Shown here: positions 58,789 to 64,000 of the stretch, piece by piece
Numbering within the stretch: position 1 is the first letter of the stretch
Layout of the letters: the number at the start of each line of letters is the position of its first letter
Assembly: GCA_034401135.1 (NCBI GenBank)
Contig: JAWZSP010000002.1
Location: 2,604,001-2,668,000, forward strand
Reading direction: 5' to 3'
Origin: Volutella citrinella
Lineage: Eukaryota > Ascomycota > Sordariomycetes > Hypocreales > Nectriaceae
DNA length: 64,000 nt
Position numbers and translations under genes: made by a program
The notes under the pieces: model-generated
Seen by the model: only the letters and a program-made list of their open reading frames with translations
The model's database searches: none
Told to the model about the DNA's origin: nothing

Positions 58789-61700
58789 ATGTTTCGTCGA
58801 TCACACAAAAAACAGGAGTACGGCGTACCATCGACATCCGGCCGATCAGCCAACGACAAGCAGCTCACTGCTAATCTTCGCGACCTCGGCCTGCTTGGAG
58901 CTCGCTTGTCCAAGCAGCCCAAACCTGCCCCGGGCTACAAGTCATCCCCGGACGTGACTTCGTATCCTGAGAAGGGTTAGTGAGCGCAATTTGATTTCGT
59001 TGCACTTTTTGCGAGCGGCAACCGTCTGCCTTAAGACGACGCAACCCCGAGTGAGACCTGGAAGTGGGTTGTATTGCGCTCCAATGCTAACGTTGTTTGC
59101 AAAGGTCACTCTATAACAGCTCGAACTCTGAGCAGTCGTGGCCTAGGGTCGAGTTCGTCCGCCTCAGTTAGATCGGGTGTCAGTAATTCTTCGCGCCGAG
59201 TCGGTAGCATCGATAACAACGTCATGGCTACCAACGCAGAGAGGAGCCGCTCACGACGCGAGCGGACCTTTGTTGGCAGCGAATGCGCCGTGTGCGAGGA
59301 GCCACTTGAGCACACCCTGCGTGGTGAGAGGATTTTGCAGTTTTCCTGCTCGCATGTCTCGCACGAGGCATGCTTCTACGAGTTCATTCGCGAGTTTGAG
59401 TCGCAATACTGCCCTACTTGCGATGCGCCACTACACTTGGATACCAGCCGAGGAGGCAATGTGATTGATATTGGTATGTTTTTTCGTCTAGCTTCTGGGC
59501 CAATCATGCGAATGCTGACGATGGTTTCTAGAAAAAATAAGCAGCCTCGTGCGTTCTGCTGGGAGCGACACAAGATCGGTCAACACACCAACCCCTTCAG
59601 CCCCTTGGGAAACCCAGACAGCAAGGCAGGCTAGGACGCCTAGCCTCGAGAGCAACCAGAGAAGGCATATGCAACAACAACATGTGCCCGCACGAGACAG
59701 TGTCAACCCGGGAAGCCTTCGCAACAGCCGCGAGACGCCCATGTCAGACCGCTATGGCCCCTCTAGACATGCTCGCAGCGACAGCGGCCAAACAGGCGTG
59801 GCATCATCTGGAGGCTACCCGGAGACGACCCAGAGCGGACCCCCGAGGCGCCATGACTACGATGTTCAGGCGATGGAAACCACCCCTACAAGTCCCCGCC
59901 CTGTAACCCGGAACCCTATCCCTGCCCCCCTAGTGACCGTTCGTTCCGAGTTCCCAACCATGAATCGGTCGCGGCAGCAACAGACGTTGACTTGCTTGGT
60001 CACTGTTGAAGTGCCTGACAACAACTGGAGGCCCGATCCCGAGGACCTCAGCCTGTCTCCTCCGCAGTCGGCTCCTCAACCAAACCAGCAACAATCTCAC
60101 AATTCAATTGATGACGCATTTGGCCGGGTTCCTTCCCCAGCACGCACTGCCCCCCGATTCCACCCTTATGAGTCAGTGGAGGTCTTGGAGGAAATGACCG
60201 AGAACCTACGCAATCGAGTTGACAACTGGCATGGATTAGATTTTAGCAGGTATGTCTCCACTTTCCCTGCGAATGTAGTTGGCAATCGAACGGTGCACTA
60301 ACTTGTTGCTAGATTCGGAAAACTGAGACTGTACGGCACTTTGCGGGTGGGTAAAGACAAGGTGTCATGGCAAGAGTTGGAGTGCTTCCTCTTCGCAGAG
60401 ATGCTCATCTGCGTGAAGGAAAAGAAGGTGCCCCAACAGACGAACCAGCAGTGGGACGACGCCGGTGCCCCCCGCAAATCAACCCGGTGCACCCTCAAGG
60501 GCTCAATTCTGATCAAGAAGCACCTCAACGAGGTGGCCGAGACGGCAACCATGGACGAGAACATCCTCACACTCAGCCTCTCTGTTGCCGAGCTCCCCCA
60601 ATTCCATCTCCGATTCGAGAACCGCAACCAACTCAAGTTGTGGCAACAGGCTCTGGCCGACCTCCACGCGGTTGAGACTTCTCCAGTTCGAAGCCCCGAT
60701 TATGATCGTGGCGAGATTTCGGAGAATGACGAGGATCTCGACTGGCAGCGATCGCGCCCACAGCGGGTTTCCTCGGTCGCCTCTTCTTGGGGGGGTGCTC
60801 GATCCGTGACCACTGCGCCGACCGAGTACACCAACTTCCCCAAGAGCCCTGTTTTGGGCCGCTCCGTCCACGTGCCCATCGACGTTGTCGTTGTCGTTCC
60901 CATCTCATCATCCATGCAAGGTGTCAAGATCAACCTGGTTCGCGATGCCCTCAAGTTCATGGTGAACACTCTTGGAGAACGAGACCGCATGGGCCTGGTC
61001 ACCTTTGGCTCGGGTGGTGGAGGTGTGCCGATTGTGGGCATGACAACCAAGGCGTGGCCGGGATGGAGCAACATTCTGTCCTCGATCAAGCCCGTAGGCC
61101 AGAAGAGCCACCGTGCTGACGTTGTTGAGGGTGCAAATGTTGCCATGGATCTCCTGATGCAGCGCAAGTACAACAACCCAATTGCCTCCATCATGCTCAT
61201 CAGCGACGCTTCTACATCAGATGCAGACAGCGTCGACTTTGTCGTGTCGCGGGCAGAGGCCGCCAAGATTACGATCCACTCGTTCGGCCTGGGAATGACA
61301 CACAAGCCCGACACAATGATTGAGCTCTCCACCAGAACCAAGGCATCCTACACCTATGTCAAGGACTGGATGATGCTTCGGGAGTGCCTCGCTGGCTGCC
61401 TCGGCAGCATGCAGACCCTTTCCCACCAGAACGTCAAGCTCAAGCTCAAGCTTCCCGAAGGCTCCCCGGCCAAGTTCCACAAGATTAGTGGCGCACTTCA
61501 AATCACCAAGCGAGCCACTGGTCGCGATGCTGAGGCTTCCTTGGGTGATCTCCGTTTTGGTGACAAGCGCGATGTCCTGGTGCAGCTGGTTATCCTCCCC
61601 GAGAACTCTTCTCAGGAGCAGTTGCCTCAAGATCCCTGGGACAACATTGTCTCGGGACTGGAAGCGTTGGGAGGCTCTATGGACAACGACGGCGACCGCA

Positions 61701-62479
61701 CTCAGTCCGTCGAAGAGGTTCCGCTTATCCAGGCCGACCTTACTTGGGGCGACATCCTGCGCGACGGCACCGTCACTCACCTGCCGCGACCTTCGCTGTT
61801 GGCCATTACCATGCTCCCGGCCACCTCTAGCACCAAGAAGCCTTGGCAGAACTCGCCCCCTATCCCTCCCCACCCTAGCATCGTCCAGCGTCGCATGGAG
61901 CTTCTCACCTCTGACATGCTGACCCGGGCCCTGACTCTGGTGAGCCGAGGCCAGCATGATCGTGCCCACACCCTCCTGAACGAGACACGCTCTATTCTGA
62001 AGGGCCTCGGAAAGGGTGGACTCCCCCCGATCCCCCCGACCAAGTCGACACCCTCGACGCCCCATCACCCATCCGACCTTTCGGCTGCGGGTGTAACTCC
62101 ACCTGACCGCAAGCACTCTCCCTCGCCGCCAGCATCAGCAACATCGGCCACGAATCCCAACAGTCTGCTTGGCCGCAGCCGATCGACCGATGGGCTTTCC
62201 CTGGGAACAGGCATCGATGCCACAACAGTCACTGCTCTGGACATGGAGCTGGAGAGCAGCCTCGAGTGGATCAACCACCCTGCTGTTTTCGGCCGTGACA
62301 GTCGCAAGGCCGTGCTGCAGACCATTGGTGTCATTAGCTCACAGCGGGCATTCACATTCCGCACGCCGATCGAGAGCCTATGGGCTGGTCGTGTTACTGG
62401 CGTCAAGCGCCTCACAGAGAAGAGCCGTGAGTGGCGGGAGGAAGGCGGAGGCGAGGGCGGCATCATGGAAGAGGCATAG
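58789..62479 (+). CDS. Far1/Ste5-like scaffold: RING, PH and von Willebrand A domains
   Basis: Four exons, 58789-58975, 59105-59473, 59532-60249 and 60313-62479, give 1146 aa. The introns are 129, 58 and 63 nt, and all junctions hold frame. The RING-H2-like domain spans C123-A-V-C126 to C165-P-T-C168, with CSHVSHEAC between. A Ser/Pro/Gln-rich linker follows (residues 190-400). The PH-like domain begins FGKLRLYGTLRVGKDKVSW (about 426-540). The vWA domain (about 610-780) begins VPIDVVVVVPISSSM; its MIDAS position reads P-I-S-S-S in place of D-x-S-x-S, so metal binding is probably lost. A C-terminal helical part carries a Ser/Pro-rich insert. In yeast, Far1 and Ste5 share RING-PH-vWA and link the pheromone G-protein beta-gamma to the MAP-kinase cascade and polarity; the same role here is inferred from architecture. 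The gene stands alone. Confidence 0.88.
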
Positions 62480-63427
62480 ACGGATGACCAAAAAAAAAAC
62501 CGATCTAAACCTTGAGTCCTGATTATTTCTTGCCTTGCATAGCCTGTGCAGACATGGCAAGCGGCTGGCGTCACGGTTGGTTTTCACGGCTCGTTTTTCA
62601 CGACGTATCATGACCACTTTTATGCCCTGGACGATGATATATACACGTCCGGTCTTACCCATATATATTTTGCGCAATCATCAGCCCACGGGCTTTCGTC
62701 AACTGAATTGGATTTGGAATGGCACCTACAGATGCCTCAACATACCCATTTATTCGAGCCTCCCCCTTTAGTTCAGGTGCATCGCCTCATTTTCTTCGTT
62801 TCTGTGTTGAATAGTTTTTGCTACTTTTTCCGCTCTTTCTTTTACATCACGACTGGTGGAGTCAGTGGACTTGTCCTTCGGAGCAGAGATCCACTGTCAC
62901 ATAGATATCATTTCTCGGATGTTAAGGCGATGTTTGCTGGCTTCTTCTTTTGAGTATTTAGAGTGGATGACACCTTGTGGGGAGTGCTAGTCCCTTGTTT
63001 TGTCCTTGTGGCCCGACCGATACACAATACAACTGTTCAATGTGCCCGAAGTTGCTCCGTCTACATGGTTGAATTCATGCGTGATTGTTCATTTCCTAGC
63101 ATCGTCCTTTCGGCAAACACCTGAGCAGTTCATTCAGATCGCGTATTTTCGATACAAATTGCTAGCATACGGAGAGGCCCTGCGCATGGAGCTGCTGATT
63201 GGAAATCAAATCATTACGGTAGTATCAGGTGTTCCATTCCTAAGTTTCCGTTCAAATGCCCGAGTGAGGCCCTCGCTTGGTGTTTTCCCACAACATAGTG
63301 CCTCTGTATACCGAGGTGCGCCTTGCTGGTGATTCTCTATCCATCCATGTCCCTTGGGGCAAATTTTTACATGAGACCAGTTGTTATCCCCGCTTAGGCA
63401 TCCGTAGCTCGACAATGCAGTCATCGT
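62480..63427. other. Convergent spacer
   Basis: 3' flanks of the Far1-like gene and CCT8. A9 lies just after the Far1-like stop. No gene is supported. Confidence 0.55.
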
Positions 63428-64000
63428 TTAGTCCTCATCCCAGTTCTGTGAGAAGCAGTGTTAGTAGTCAAGAAAGTATCGCCGGCTCAGTCCAGTCAGA
63501 TACTCACAGGGTTGGGTCCAGGGGGCTTAGGTCCACCAGCCTGTCGTGCCACAATGATCTGGTCCACAGACAGAACAGTTCGGGCTGCCTCAGTTGCAAG
63601 CTTGATAGCCCACTGCTTAGAAATCAGTAGGTCGAGGATGCCCTCGTCCCGGGCGTCCAGAACACCAGTATCCTCATCATTCTTTAGTCCATCAGTAGGC
63701 TAATCGTGCAACATAACTCTCTACAAGACGTACCTCAATGTCGACACCAGTGTCCCAGTTGTCCTGGTTATGGTGAGCGGCGTACAGCCTGCTGAGAACC
63801 TCGGTAGCATCAAGACCAGCGCTCTCGGCAATGGTGCGAGGCACGACCTCAAAAGCCTCGCCGAACTTCTTGATGGCGTATTGGCTGAGGCCCGGCGTCT
63901 TCTCGCCATGGGCCTGTATCCGCTCAGCCAGTTGAACCTCGGTGGCACCAGCGCCGGGCACGAGACGAGGGTCTCGGGTAATGGCCTTGACAACGTTGAC
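63428..64000 (-). CDS. cct8: TCP-1 chaperonin subunit theta (CCT8), C-terminal part, cut by the window edge
   Basis: Three exons are visible in transcript order: 64000 (continuing outside) to 63734, 63681-63508 and 63445-63428, with introns of 52 and 62 nt. CCT8 is one of eight subunits of the cytosolic TRiC/CCT ring that folds actin and tubulin. The visible part starts VNVVKAITRDPRLVPGAGAT, whose GAGATE stretch belongs to the nucleotide-binding equatorial domain. It continues with YAIKKFGEAFEVVPRTIAES, then SVDQIIVARQAGGPKPPGPN, and ends NWDED from a six-codon last exon, the usual end of fungal CCT8. The N-terminal and apical domains lie beyond the window. Confidence 0.94.

Overview
This 64 kb window is nuclear DNA from a filamentous ascomycete, most likely a Sordariomycete (Hypocreales-like). 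The protein families point there: a CCG-8/Opi1 regulator, UVDE, BRE1, a Far1/Ste5-type RING-PH-vWA protein and an animal-type (6-4) photolyase. So does the intron style: mostly 48-76 nt, GTRNGT donors, CTRAC branch sites, YAG acceptors. No virus, plasmid, prokaryotic operon, CRISPR array or intact transposon is visible. The species cannot be named from the sequence alone.

Layout. 1-6.3 kb: no gene seen. 6.3-12 kb, all + strand: a membrane-anchored RING-H2 protein, the UV-damage endonuclease UVDE, and an RKM4/SETD6-type SET methyltransferase. A tRNA-like gene lies at 12.2 kb. 14.3-17.6 kb: an unrecognised two- or three-exon gene (+) and the AP-1 mu subunit (-), which has a GC-AG intron. 21.6-28 kb: the CCG-8/Opi1 repressor (+), a DJ-1/Hsp31-like protein (-) and a SARAF-like ER membrane protein (+). 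28.7-35.6 kb: BRE1 (-) and BDP1 (+) share a 456 bp divergent promoter, followed by RAD23 (-). 37.2-39 kb: a four-pass membrane protein with an unresolved 5' end. 45.1-49.6 kb: (6-4) photolyase (+), a mitochondrial helical-repeat protein (-) and a UTP16/BUD21-type U3 snoRNP factor (+). 58.8-62.5 kb: the Far1/Ste5-like scaffold. The right edge cuts through CCT8 (-).

The genes are mainly unrelated housekeeping functions: DNA repair, chromatin ubiquitylation, Pol III transcription, ribosome biogenesis, clathrin traffic, chaperonin, lipid regulation and mating signalling. UVDE, RAD23 and (6-4) photolyase are three independent UV-damage repair factors within about 39 kb, but intervening genes and mixed strands argue against an operon-like cluster. 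Long intervals (1-6.3, 17.6-21.6, 39-45.1 and 49.6-58.8 kb) carry no gene I can defend.

No clearly new system was found. The most interesting points are in-frame alternative 3' splice sites that would switch the RING-H2 protein between a zinc-competent and a ligand-lacking form, an upstream start that could give UVDE an arginine-rich leader, a degenerate MIDAS in the Far1-like scaffold, and a tRNA-like gene with an odd anticodon loop. Exon models were read by eye from splice consensus, reading frame and family similarity; none was checked against RNA or a database.
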